A stretch of 64,000 nt of DNA from Macrotis lagotis (Eukaryota > Chordata > Mammalia > Peramelemorphia > Peramelidae). The translations under genes and the position numbers were made by a program. Where the stretch lies: contig NC_133663.1 in the NCBI RefSeq assembly GCF_037893015.1, forward strand, positions 220,809,753-220,873,752. Direction: 5' to 3'. Of the stretch, positions 33,399-44,398 are shown in pieces (the stretch's first letter is position 1; every line of letters begins with the position of its first letter). The notes under the pieces are model-generated. The model had not been told where the DNA came from, made no database searches, and saw nothing but the letters and a program-made list of their open reading frames with translations.

Positions 33399-34512
33399 AT
33401 GAGCAAGCAGAGAAAGAACAGGAAGGCCATTGAGAAATATTTGGCATATGATTCCAAGAAGGATCAAAATACTCAGTCTGAAAGTGAGGAAGCACAAGCT
33501 CATGCATCTAAAGACTCCCAGAAAAACAGAAATTGGGCTCAGGCTATGACACAGCTCAAAAAAGACTTTGAAAATCAACTGAGGGAGTTGGAAGAAAAAA
33601 ACTGGGAAAAGAAAGGAGAGAGATGCAGGAAAAACATGAAAATGAAGTCAGCAGATTAGTCAAGGAAATGCAAAAAAATGCTGAAGAAAATAGCATGCTA
33701 AGAACCAGCTTAGGTCAAATGGATAAAACAGTTCAAAAAGTTATTGAGGAGAAGAATGCTTTAAAAAGCAAAATTGGCCAGATGGAAAGAGAGATAAGAA
33801 AACTCTCTGAGGAGAACAAATCCTTCAGACAAAGAAAAGAATTCAGGGAGATTGATGAATTTACCAGAAATAAGGAGTCAATACTTCAAAACCAAAAAAA
33901 TTAAAAATTAGAAGAAAATGTGAAATATCTCATTGAAAAAACAACTGATATGGAAAACAGACTTAGGAAAGATAATTTAAAAATTATTGGAATACCTGAA
34001 TGTCATGATCAGGTAAAGCATCTTGACATCATTTTCGAAGAATTACTACAGGAAAATTGCCCTGATATTCTAGAAGCAGAGGGCAAAACATAAATGGAGA
34101 GAATCTACCAATCCCCCTGAGAAAGAGATCCCAAAAAACCAACCCCTAGGAATATTATAGCCAAGTTCCAGAACTCCCAAGTCAAAGAGAAAATACTGCA
34201 AGCAGCCAGAACGACACAGTTCAAATATCGTGGAGCTGCACTCAGGATCACACAGGACTTAGCAGCAACTACATTGGAAGCTTGTAGGGCTTGAAATATA
34301 ATATACTGGAAGGCAAAAGAGCTTAGAATGCAGCCAAAAATGAAGTACCCAGCAAGGCTGAATGTCCTCTTCCAGGGAAAAAGATGGACTTTCAATGAAC
34401 CAGGGGAATTTCAAATGTTCCTTTTGAAATGGCCAGAGCTGAACAGAAGGTTTGATCTTCAGATACAGGACTCAGATGAAGCATGGAGATTGGAGGAGAG
34501 GGGGAAAATATG
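33399..34512 (+). pseudogene. L1-B ORF1 (RNA-binding coat protein), broken
   Basis: Start MSKQRKNRKAIEKYLAYDSK. An N-terminal acidic stretch is followed by the coiled coil (DFENQLRELEEKNWEKKG, then after a frame change EKHENEVSRLVKEMQKNAEE), an RRM-like domain around KDNLKIIGIPECHDQ (about 33965) and a C-terminal domain with YPARLNVLFQGKRWTFNEPG (34340-34400). At least one frameshift lies near 33610 and stops occur near 33901, 34090 and 34295. Domain order and length match L1 ORF1 proteins; activity would need the trimeric coat function, which is lost. Confidence 0.8.
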
Positions 34513-34985
34513 AGGGACTTAATGATGATGAACTGCATGTATTTCTGCATAGAAAAATGACACTGATAATACTCATATGAACCTTCTCAGTTAACAGAGC
34601 AGGTAGAGGGAGCTTTTATAGTTGAAGCACAGGAGAAAGCTGAATTCGAAGATAAAATATGGTGTAAAAATGGAGTCAATAGAAAAAAAGGGAAATGTAA
34701 TGGGAGAAAGAAAAAGGAGAGGGGGTATAGGCCAAGATATTTCATATAATAAGATGTTTTTTTTATTAAAATGAGCTATTGCAATGATATGGAAGGGGGG
34801 AGGCAATGGGGAAGGAGGGAACCTTTACTATCATCAGAGGTGACTAGGAGAGGAAACAGCACATATACTCATCTGGAGTGAGAAGGAGGGGGGAGCAGGG
34901 GGAAGGGGTGGGGATGTGAATAAAGGAGGATAGGATGAATCATGGCAGAAGAGTGGTCAGATAAAACACATTTTCTTTTTTATTT

Positions 34986-35660
34986 CTTGCAAGGGGCTAG
35001 GATTGGAAGGCCTGTCCAGGATCATGGGGCCAGGTGGATTCTGGGCATGAGGGGTGGTGTGGGGTTCAGGGCTTCTTGGCTCCAGGACCAGGGATCTGTC
35101 TGCTGTACCACTCAGCTTACCCTACAGCACAGTAAGAGTGAAAGGAGAGAGAAACTATAGTACATGGGAGTGGAGAAATAAGAAAGGAGGGAGTTGCAAT
35201 CAGCAATGGCAACGTAGCAAAAATATGGAAGTAACTTTTGCGATGGATTTGCCATAAAAAATGCAATCCACCCATGACAGAGTTGCTGGTGTTGGAACAA
35301 AGACTGAAGCAAATTTTTATTATTATTATTTGGGGGAGGGTGCAGGGCAAATGGGGCTGGGTGGCCTGCCTAGGGCCACATAGCTGGGTGATCTTTGGGT
35401 GTCAGAGGCTGGATTTGGACCCGGGTGCTCCTGGCTCAAGGGCCAACACTCTGCCACACAGCCGCCCCTGCTATTATTAATATTTTATTTTATTTTTGGT
35501 CTTTATTTTTCTTTTTTTTTGGTTTTTGCAGGGCAGTGGTGATTGGGTGGCTTGCATGTCACACGGCTGGGTGATTGTTGGGTCTGTGGGGCTGGGTGTG
35601 GGCTCAGTTGTTCATGGCTCTAGGGCTGGTGATTCATCCATTGCACCACCTGGCCATACC
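34986..35660 (-). repeat. Three antisense SINE-derived segments in the L1-B spacer
   Basis: Segment 1 (34986-35122) has 'ggcctgtccaggatcatgg' and 'ttcttggctccaggaccag'. Segment 2 (35335-35470) has 'gcaaatggggctgggtggcc', 'cacatagctgggtgatc' and 'cacacagccgcccctgc'. Segment 3 (35500-35660) has 'gcttgcatgtcacacggctgg' without its first g and 'ttgcaccacctggccatacc'. All are reverse complements of the tRNA-derived SINE with shared derived changes (for example ggctggg for agctagg). Segments 2 and 3 occur at the same places in L1-A, so they are a fixed part of this L1 subfamily. Confidence 0.8.
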
Positions 35661-35859
35661 TAGAATTATTACTATTATTTTTTTTAATTTTAATTTTTTT
35701 TCTCTCCCCTTTACTTTATCGCTCAAGCAAGTCTATAGTCATGGGGAGGAGGGGGCATTTTGTTTACTCTTAAACAAGAATATTTTATTAATGAAAAAAG
35801 AACATTGGTACAAAATGAGAAAAAAAATTAAAAAAAGTAAGCAAATAGCAGAGTGGATT

Positions 35860-36270
35860 AAAAACCAGAATCCTACAATATGTTGCTTACAAGAAACTCA
35901 TTTGAAGCACAAAGATACATATACAGTAAAGGTAAAATGTTGGAGCAAAATATATTTTGCTTCAGCTGAAGTAAAAAAAAGCACGGATAGCAATCCTTAT
36001 CTCAGACAAAGCAGCAGCAAAAATAGATAGTGTTAAAAGAGATAAGGAAGGAAACTTTATCCTCTTAAAAAGTACCATAGACAATAAAGTCATTTCAATA
36101 CTGAATATATATGCACCCCATGGGACAGCACCCAAATTATCAGAGGAGAAGATGAAAGAACTACAAGACATAGACAGCAAAACTCTACTAGTGGGAGACC
36201 TCAATCTCCAGCTATCAGATCTAGATAAATCAAATCATAAAATAAACAAGAAAGAAGTTAAGGAGGTAAG
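35860..36270 (+). pseudogene. L1-B ORF2 endonuclease domain, broken
   Basis: From IAEWIKNQNPTICCLQETHL (catalytic QETH) through KIYFASAEVKK and, in another frame, NFILLKSTIDNKVISILNIY and LLVGDLNLQLSDLD (GDLN motif). The first ~20 residues with the TLNVNG motif are not visible: the spacer runs directly into the domain. It stops at the deletion near 36270. Confidence 0.75.
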
Positions 36271-36289
36271 AAGATAATCTATGCCAATA

Positions 36290-38760
36290 AATTTGATAAT
36301 CTAAGTGAAATGGGTGAATATTTACAAAAAGTATAAGTTGCCCAGGTTAAATGTAGAAGAGATTAAATACCTAAACAATCCTACCTCAGAAAAAGAAATT
36401 CAACAAACTATTACAGATCTCCCTAAAAAAAAAATCTCCAGAGCCTGATGGATTTACAAGTGAATTCTAACAAACATTTAAGGAACAATTGGTTCTAATT
36501 CTATATAAACTCTTTGGAAAAATAGGGAAAGATGGAACTCTGCCTAACTCTTTCTAGGAAACCAATATGGTGCTGTTACCTAAACCAGGAAGAGTTAAAA
36601 CAGAGAAAGAAAATTATAGACATATTACCCGGATGAATATAGATGCAAAAATCCTAAATAAAATCGTAGCAAAAAAATTACAAGTCATCACTAAGATAAT
36701 ACATTATGATCAAGTAGGACTTATTCCAGGAATGCAGGGTTGGATCAATATTAGGAAAACTGTTAGAATACTCAATTATATCAACAACAAACCTATCAGA
36801 AATCACATGATCATATAAATAGATGCTAAAAAGGCTTTTGACAATATACACCATCCATTCCTCTGAAAAACACTAGAGAATGTAGGAATAAATGGACTGT
36901 TCCTTAAAATAATTAGCAGTATCTATCTGAAACCATCAACAAACATTATATTCAATGGCAAGAGGCTAGAGGCATTCCCAATAAGATCAGGGGTGAAACA
37001 AGGATGCCCATTATCACCACTACTATTCAATATTGTATTAGAAATGTTAGCATCAGCAATTAGAGAAGAAAAAGAAATTGAAGGAATTAGAATTGGGAAG
37101 GAAGAGACAAAACTCTCACTCTTTGCAGATGACGTGATGGTCTACCTAGAGAATCCCAAGGAATCACCCCCAAAACTCCTGGAATCAATTAGCCATTTTA
37201 GCAAAGTTGCAGGTTATAAAATAAACCCTCATAAATCCTCAACTTTTCTATATATGTCTACAATGATACAGCAGGAAGAGCTAGAAAGAGAAATCCCATT
37301 CAAAGTAACCTCAGACAATATAAAATACTTGGGATTCTATTTGCCAAGACATACTTGGAATGTTTTTGAAAACAATTATAAAACACTTCTCACACAAATT
37401 AAATCAGATTTAAATAACTGGGAAAATATCAACTGCTCATGGATAGGTATAGCTAATATAATAAAAATGACAATTCTGCCAAAACTAAACTATCTGTTTA
37501 TTGCCATACCAATCAAAATTCCAAAAAATTACTTTAATGAGTTAGAAAAAAATTATAATTAAATTCATATGGACAAATAAAAAGTCAAGAATTGCCAGGA
37601 GCATAATGACAAAAAGTGCAAAAGAAGGGGGCTCAGACCTACCTGATCTAAAATTATAAAGCAGCAGTCATCAAAATTGTTTGGTATTGGCTAAGAAATA
37701 GAGTGGTGGACCAGTGGAATACACTAGGTGTAAAAGCAGGAGATGATTATAGTAATCACCTGTTTGATACGCCCAAAGATTCCAGCCATTGGGATAAAAA
37801 CTCCCTCTTTGATAAAAACTCCTGGGATAATTTGAAATTAGTATGGAAGAAACTTAGATTAGACCAACACCTCAAACCCTTTACCAAGATAAGATCCAAA
37901 TGTTTACATGACCTACAAATATAAAACAATACTATAAGCAAATGAGAAGATCAAGAACTAGTTTACCTGTCAAATCTATGGAAAGGGGAGGTATGACTAA
38001 GGAATAGTTGGAGAACATCACCAAAGACCTATTAGATGATTTTAATTACATTAAATTAAAAAGCTTTTGCACAGATAAAAGTAATTTAACCAAGATCAAA
38101 AGAAATGTAGTAAATTGGGAAACAATCTTTATAACTAATGATTCTGACAAAGGACTCATTTCTAAAATATACAGAGAACTGAATCCCATTTTTAAAACAA
38201 AATGCCATTCCCCAATTGACAAATGGTCAAAGGATATGCAAAAGTAATTTACAGATGAGGAGATCAAAACAATCCATAGCCATATGAAAAAATGCTCTAA
38301 ATCATTAATTATTAGAAAAATGCAAATTAAAGCTTCTCTGAGATACCACCTCACACCTCTCAGATAGGCCAATATGACCAGGAAGGATTATAATCATTGT
38401 TGGAAGGGTTGTGGGAAATCTGGGACACTATTATACTGTTGGTGGAGCTGTGAACTCATTCAGCCTTTCTGGAGAGAAATTTGGAACTACGTGCAAAGGG
38501 CAACAAAAATGTGCATACCCTTTGATCCAGCAATATCACTTCTGGGTCTATAGCCTGAAGAGATGATGAAAAAGGATAAAAACATCACTTGTACAAAAAT
38601 ATTCATAGCAGCCCTGTTGGTGTTGGCAAAGAATTGGAAATCAAGTAAATGTCTGTCAATTGGGGAATGGCTTAGCAAACTGTGGCATATGTATGTCATG
38701 GAACACTATTGTTCTATTAGAAACCAAGAGGGATGGGAATTCAGGGAAGCCTAGAGGAAT
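36290..38760 (+). pseudogene. L1-B ORF2 reverse-transcriptase and C-terminal region, broken
   Basis: After the deletion the RT starts near [20 protein letters not shown]. The best open pieces are 36567-36818 (LLPKPGR.., [14 protein letters not shown]) and 36993-37562, which holds KQGCPLSPLLFNIVLE and the intact catalytic LFADDVMVYLEN (FADD at 37122-37133). The C-terminal region follows in pieces (37703-38699) including SIGEWLSKLWHMYVMEHY near the end. Frame changes and stops separate the pieces. Confidence 0.85.
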
Positions 38761-39180
38761 TTGCATGAACTGATGCTGAGTGAGCTAAGCAGAACCAGAA
38801 AAACACTATACACTCCAACAGCAACATGGGAGTGATGATCAACCTTGATGGACTCTCACTCGCTCATTCCATCAGGTGCAACAATCAGGGTCAATTTCGG
38901 GCTCTCTACAATTGAGAATACCATCTGTATCCAGAGAAAGAATTATGGAGTTTGAACAAAGACCAAGGACTATTATCTTCAGTTTAGGAAAAAAAAAACC
39001 CAAACTGATTTCTTATTGTCTGATCTTGCTATCTCTTTTACTTTATGTTTCTTCCTTCTCTCGTCACATTCAGTTTGGATCATGGACACAATGTAAAGAC
39101 TGACAAATTGCCTTCTGTGAGGAATGGGGAAGGGAAATAAGATGGGGGAAAATTGTTAAACTCAAAATAAAATCTTTAAA

Positions 39181-39765
39181 AAATAGATATATGTATATAC
39201 ATGTGTATTTATATGTAATATATTATTATATACTATTACACTTATATTAAAGTTTGCAAAGAAAAAATTTAGCTTTCCATAAGTTTTAATTTTCTTTATT
39301 TCCTCTTCATTTATTATGATTTTCCCCTTCTCCATTTCAGTTTTGTTCATTACACTTCAAAGGTTCCCTCACTGTTTTGATAAAATTGAATGATGGTTTG
39401 TCAGTTCTTATTTTTAAAAGTTTCTTATATTTGTGGGTGAACTATCAGGCAAAGTACTTAGAGCTAAAGTGCATGTACAAACCAAAATTAGCAATTCTAA
39501 AACCCAACTCTTGATCTTATTTACTCTACTTGTGACAAGCCTCCAGTTGTGTCTCTTCCCAGGTTTCTTTCTAGAATCTAGGAGCATAAACTTTCTTCTT
39601 ATAATTCACAATTCATTTAATTCATTTCTGCCTCCACCCCAGCCCCACCCCCATCTCATTTCCCCTCTTTGGAGTGATCAAAAAGAATTATTGATTCAAG
39701 TAGAGATTAAAGGACATTTTTCAGAAGAGAGATTGAAAGTAAAATTTACAGTGTTAAAAATTATA
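39181..39765. other. Sequence without recognised gene
   Basis: AT-rich flank after L1-B. I looked for a continuation of the interrupted RTE element here and did not find one. Confidence 0.4.
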
Positions 39766-39768
39766 GTG

Positions 39769-39872
39769 GGGGGCAACTAGGTGGCACAATGGATAGAGCA
39801 TGGTCCCTGGAGTCAGGGGGATCTGAATTCAAATCCAGCATCAGACACTTAATCCCTCTGCCTTGCAAAAAA
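39769..39872 (+). mobile_element. Short marsupial SINE with internal deletion
   Basis: Head 'gggcaactaggtggcac' and 'cagacacttaat' are present, but the stretch 'aattacctagctg...gcaagcca' is missing, so the copy is about 105 bp. The words attatagtg and attacagtg flank it as an imperfect target duplication. Confidence 0.85.
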
Positions 39873-39989
39873 AAATTACAGTGAGACCACTGCTTTCAGG
39901 CTCTGAAATCTCTGCTCCTCCAACACTTTTTTTTACATTTTGACTTTCCTGGAGGCTATTAAACAGAAATTTTTACCTGGGGTCATTAA

Positions 39990-40450
39990 TTTGGGTTTTT
40001 TAAAAAATATTTTGATAACTTTATTTAAATATAATTGTTTTCCTTTACAATATTGTGTATTTTATTTTATGCATTTAAAAATATTTTTCTACTCTACGTC
40101 CCAAAGACAGAACTGATGGTGTCTGACTACAGATTGAAAGATCCTTTCTTTTAACTTCATTTTTCTTGAAGTTTCTATTTTTTTGGGGAAAGGGGGCTAA
40201 GCTTCCTTTTACAACATGGCTATTGAGATAATTTTTTCATTACTATATGTTTGCAACCTATATCAAATAACTTGAATGTTGAAACCTATATCAAATAACT
40301 TGAATGTTGAAACTTGCTTTTTCATGTGACTGAGGAAAAAGTAAAAAAAGAATATACAAAGAAAAACATATTATTTTGAGAGGTTTCTACTGGCTTCACC
40401 AGACTGGGTCCATGACAAAACAAAAGATAAGACCCCCCTTTCTCAGAGAT
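39990..40450. repeat. Old interspersed repeat split by an L1 3'UTR
   Basis: 39990-40090 ('gataactttatttaaatataa', 'gcatttaaaaatattttt') and 40370-40450 ('ggcttcaccagactgggtcc') look like two halves of one ancient repeat whose middle is 'gagaggtttctactggcttc'. Between them, 40095-40330 reads as an L1 3'UTR in sense ('ctgactacagattgaaagatc', 'acaacatggctattgagat', 'caacctatatcaaataac'). Family of the outer repeat not assigned. Confidence 0.45.
40255..40310. repeat. Perfect 28-bp tandem duplication
   Basis: The unit beginning aacctatatcaaataacttg and ending aatgttga is present twice without a mismatch (40255-40282 and 40283-40310), inside the L1 3'UTR fragment. Confidence 0.95.
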
Positions 40451-40672
40451 AAGTTGATCCCAAAGTCATAATGATAGAGGAGTTCAAGCATTTTCAGTCT
40501 CAAAGAAAAGGAGAGGGCTTGAACATTCTTAGTTTCCACAATGAGCTGTTTAAAGAAAGACTGTTTCTTGGACATGTAAACACCCTTCACGGAAAATCCT
40601 TGCTTGAGTCCTTGTTAATTATCTTCTTGGCCCTCTATTTCTCCTGGTATTGCTATTCTATTGTTTGTACTT

Positions 40673-40758
40673 CGGAGAGAGAGACAGAGAGACAGAGACA
40701 GAGACAGAGACAGAGAGACAGAGTCAGACAGAGGGACAGAAAGAGACAAAGAAAATCA

Positions 40759-40814
<56 letters not shown>

Positions 40815-41061
40815 AAGAGAGACAGAAAGAAACAGAGACAGAGACAGAGAGAGACAGAGAGAAACAGAGCCAGAGAGAAAACAGAGACAAAGAGAGAGAG
40901 AGACAGACAGAGACAGAGCGATACAGAAAGAGAGAGACAGAGAGAGAAAAAGAGAGACAGAGAAACAGGAAAAGAGACAGACAGAGTGACAGAGAAAGAG
41001 AGCACGAGGAGGGAGGGAGGAAGAAAGAAGAAGGGAGAGAGTGAGAGAGACACGGAGAGAT
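40673..41061. repeat. ~390 bp GA/GACA purine tract
   Basis: Almost pure purine on the plus strand with c mostly in gaca units; the core (about 40766-40812) is a perfect (ga)n. Long ORFs on both strands here (R/E/T on plus, S/L on minus) are compositional artefacts. Confidence 0.95.
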
Positions 41062-41960
41062 TATTTTAAAAAGTACCTCCAAGTTCTGTGACACTGTAAC
41101 TTCCTTTACATTAATCCTGAGCCATTCTACTCCCACTTCTCCCAATTCTTTGGCATCTCAAAGTTTAGGAAATGCAGAGAAAAAACAAGTAGCAACTGCA
41201 ATGTGGGAGGATGATTCAGCAAGTGCTGTTAAGTGTTAATCAGTTTTTGTTTTCAATTGTGTTCCTATCACCTTTAATTTTCAAATTTTTCTGTTTTTGT
41301 GTTTGCCTTGGGAAAATGCTTTTGATTTGTTAAACTGCAAATTCTTTCACTTTTAAAAATATAAACACTCAAAGATAAAAAGCTGTCTCTGAGAATACCT
41401 CTAGTGGCAACCCATTGATTTTGATATGTCAAACTGCTACTGTCATTATGATTTGTTTTTAAATCATTCATTATTTAATTAATCTTTATTTCAATTTCAC
41501 TTAAGCATACCATACTTTTCCACAGATGTTCCTTTCAACTCTTTCCGTATATCAAACCAGTTTCCCCCCCAATATTCTGTTCTTGTTCTTAAACTTAATT
41601 TGTCTGTTGGATTTGTTCAGTTCTGGGAAAAGGAAGTCATTTTTTTTATAACTGTAAGGTGGGGAAGATGTGGAAAGATAGCAATTTAATAGTCTTAATG
41701 ATTCATATGATACTAAAGCCAATAATGCTAATGAAATGTTAGGCTGAATTTAGAGATATATAATATACAGGACTAAGTACCTGTTAGTGCTGATGCCTTC
41801 TACCCTGATTGGCTCACAGCTGAAGGACTATGTTACCCTTTAGGAAGAATGTTATAAAGCAGAGTATATCCAATTGAAGGCAAATGAAATCATGGCTTGT
41901 GAAGACTAGTTAAAAGAACAATGGATATTTAAACTAGATAAAAGAAGACTTGGGACAATA
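41062..41960. other. Sequence without recognised gene
   Basis: AT-rich with T runs; no exon or repeat family recognised. Confidence 0.35.
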
Positions 41961-41964
41961 TGTG

Positions 41965-42440
41965 AAAATAGTTTGGGGACACCCCATTTTCCAGAGCCAA
42001 AGTCCAACAAGCAGGCTGTGCCCTAAGTTTGGCCTAACAATAATCCTTTGCACTCTGGATGATATCACCCTCTGGCAAAGGGTATAGCTTAAACCAGCAC
42101 CAGGTGTTCACTGAGGGATTAAGTGTCCCCTATTTCCTAGAATCATCCATCAGATCTTCTGGCACCTGTACCAAATGAACTTAACTACAACTTAAGACTA
42201 TGTTCCCAGGAGACCTACAAATGCAGACGATGAGAACTGTCTTTCATATACATAAGTGCCCTTAACCTTCAGGTTAAGCATTAGGCCCTCCTTCACCGGA
42301 TGGGGGAGCTTCCACCTATGAGCATAATTTTCTTCATCCTGAAATTAATTAAACTTCTGAATCTTCTGTCTCTAGCCTGCTTTGTGTCACTTCCATCGTC
42401 CATAGGTTAGAAGCTGGTTTCATCCAGTTGACAAAACCAA
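41965..42440 (+). mobile_element. Possible solo LTR
   Basis: LTR-like layout: a moderately G+C-rich body, an aattaaa polyadenylation-type signal near 42345, and a pyrimidine-rich 3' part ('cttctgtctctagcctgc', 'cacttccatcgtccatagg'). Ends and family are not established, and there is no flanking retroviral coding sequence. Old. Confidence 0.4.
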
Positions 42441-42691
42441 GGAAATAGTCTCAAAAAAGTCACACAGGTATTATTTGATCTGGGGATGTTTAGTCAATAG
42501 ACGAGATTTGGTATGCTGTGTGCATGTGTATGCATGAGTATAGCTATCTTCTGTGAAAAGCAAGAAGCAAAAATTTAATGTTTTTTTGTAAAAAAAAGGC
42601 AAATTTAGATTTAATGAATATAAAAACTTTTTTTTAATAATTAGAGCTATCTAAATATATTGTCATGGGCTGCTTTGAAAATACATCTTTG

Positions 42692-42838
42692 TGGGCAGCT
42701 AGGTGGTGCAGTGGATAAGCACTGGCCCTGGAGTCAGGAGTACCTGGGTTCAAATCCGGCCTCAGACACTTAATCATTACCTAGCTGTGTGGCCTTGCGC
42801 AAACCACTTAACCACATTTGCCTTGCAAAAAAAAAAAA
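42692..42838 (+). mobile_element. Marsupial tRNA-derived SINE with perfect target duplication
   Basis: Complete sense copy, head 'tgggcagctaggtggtgcag', A12 tail. The 15-base word gaaaatacatctttg flanks it exactly (42677-42691 and 42839-42853). One of the least diverged copies here. Confidence 0.93.
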
Positions 42839-43089
42839 GAAAATACATCTTTGATTTGAAGTTTTTAAGCAAAGATTGAATGAGTCAGTCAACAAACATA
42901 CATTAAGTGTTTACTGTGTGTGAGACATTGTGGAAAGAGTTAGAATGAGAACTTGTAGGATATATTCTAGAAGACATTCTTGTTCATATGGACAGATTAT
43001 CTCTGAAGTCCTTACCTAATCTGAAATTCCGTGATTCTTTTCAATTCTTAGCTCATGTCATTTAGATTATAGATATAGTTATAGATTTT

Positions 43090-43340
43090 AAAATGAACAG
43101 TTATAATGAATAAAGAACTTGTAATCAGAAAGACTGTATTCAAATCTTGCCTTAGAATCTTAACTAGTTGAGCAATCCTGAAGGTCACCTAATCTGTCAG
43201 TCTCAGTTTCTTCTCAGTTCCTTTGTGTGTAAAAGGAGGTTAATAAAACTTAGTTTGTTGTGTCATTGTGATGTTCAAATGAAATGATATATATATATAT
43301 ATAAAACCACTTTAAAAACCTTTATAATTATAAATTTAAT
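43090..43340 (+). repeat. MIR, sense copy
   Basis: 'aagactgtattcaaatcttgc', 'ttgagcaatcctgaaggtc', 'agtctcagtttcttctcag' and 'aaaaccactttaaaaacc' follow the sense MIR order. An (AT)n run at 43287-43304 is embedded. Confidence 0.75.
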
Positions 43341-43765
43341 ATGTATTATATATAAATATAATATATAAATTTTTAGTTATTATTGTTATTTTAGGTATCC
43401 TTAAAAATTAAATCATTTTCTATTTTAACTCTGTTAATATTCTATATTTTGGCCTCTACAATTTATTCCACTCTCCCTTTCAATCCTTATATATCCTTTT
43501 GCTTTAGGTTTGCTTCTTTTACACAACTTCTTATTGAATTATTTTTTAAAAATCCATTCTTAACTCTTCTATTTGCAGGACAAGTACAATTGTTGATGAT
43601 TTTTTAAGATATAGAAATTGAAGACAGAAGATTTCAGGCCACTGAAAAAAGCGAAGGAATTCTCAGCTATCTGGGATGTTGAAACTGTTCAGGATTCTAT
43701 TATGGCAAAATATTGCTACAAAAGTACAATGGCCAAAATTAGTAAGAAAAGCAGGAAGCACACTG

Positions 43766-43767
<2 letters not shown>

Positions 43768-43830
<63 letters not shown>

Positions 43831-43952
43831 AGAGAGACAGAGAGAGAGACAGAGAGAGAGACAGAGAGACAGAGAGACAGAGACAGAGAGACACACACAG
43901 AGAGAGAGAGAAGAGACAGAGAAGAGATGGACAGACAGAGAGAGAGAGAGAG
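43768..43952. repeat. (TG)n-(GA)n compound microsatellite
   Basis: About 24 tg units pass into ga/gaca repeats. The ORF at 43618-44019 reads straight through it, as do several minus-strand ORFs; its 50 residues before the repeat match nothing I know and I do not call it a gene. Confidence 0.95.
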
Positions 43953-43954
43953 AG

Positions 43955-44361
43955 AAGGTCAGGCAGGCATGGGGCTTGGTTTAATCAGGTCACATGGTGA
44001 GGTCCACTGTGCTTCCTAATAAATATGCTTTTGTTAGGTTGGATGGAGAGTATGGTTTGGGGAGTGGTCGTACACCTTGGGCCAGGTATCTTCCAGTGGC
44101 AAACCATGTCCTTGATCCCAAGGTATGTGACCTCTAAGTTCAACATGTCATTTCCTGTCATACCAGTATCTAGGCCAAGGTTAAAGTGAAGGGGAAAATG
44201 GGGGGCAAGATATAAACAACAGCATCAAAGGGGACAGGATACAATCAACAATCAAGGTTAATTTACATCTCAGGAACAAACGGCCCTCCATAATTAACAA
44301 GATTTTAACAGCATTAAAACTATATTCATAATTCTCTATATCATTTCCCTGTACCACAATC

Positions 44362-44398
<37 letters not shown>

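Larger units (their letters stand above)
32942..39180 (+). mobile_element. L1-B: long, nearly complete L1
   Basis: Partial 5'UTR (missing the first ~320 bp seen in L1-A), ORF1 from 33399, a spacer of ~1.2 kb with three antisense SINE-derived segments, ORF2 from about 35860 to 38760, then a 3'UTR with 'catctgtatccagagaaag' that ends 'caaaataaaatctttaaaa'. It begins directly where the RTE RT piece stops. Compared with L1-C it lacks about 750 bp between the endonuclease and RT domains but keeps the ORF2 C-terminus. Several stops and frame changes make it immobile. Confidence 0.88.

Noticed and set aside
40471-41145. ORFs of 109-172 codons rich in R/E/T or S/L
   Set aside because: Translation of the GA/GACA simple repeat; low complexity in every frame.
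13186-42838. tRNA-like segments as tRNA genes
   Set aside because: All belong to SINE heads with A-rich tails; none has an intact cloverleaf context on its own.
43618-43770. ORF start MKTEDFRPLKKAKEF... as a small gene or retrocopy
   Set aside because: Only about 50 residues before it runs into the TG repeat; no recognised relative and no splice or promoter context.
40673-43952. Regular short repeats as a CRISPR array
   Set aside because: Simple-sequence repeats without unique spacers in a mammalian genome.
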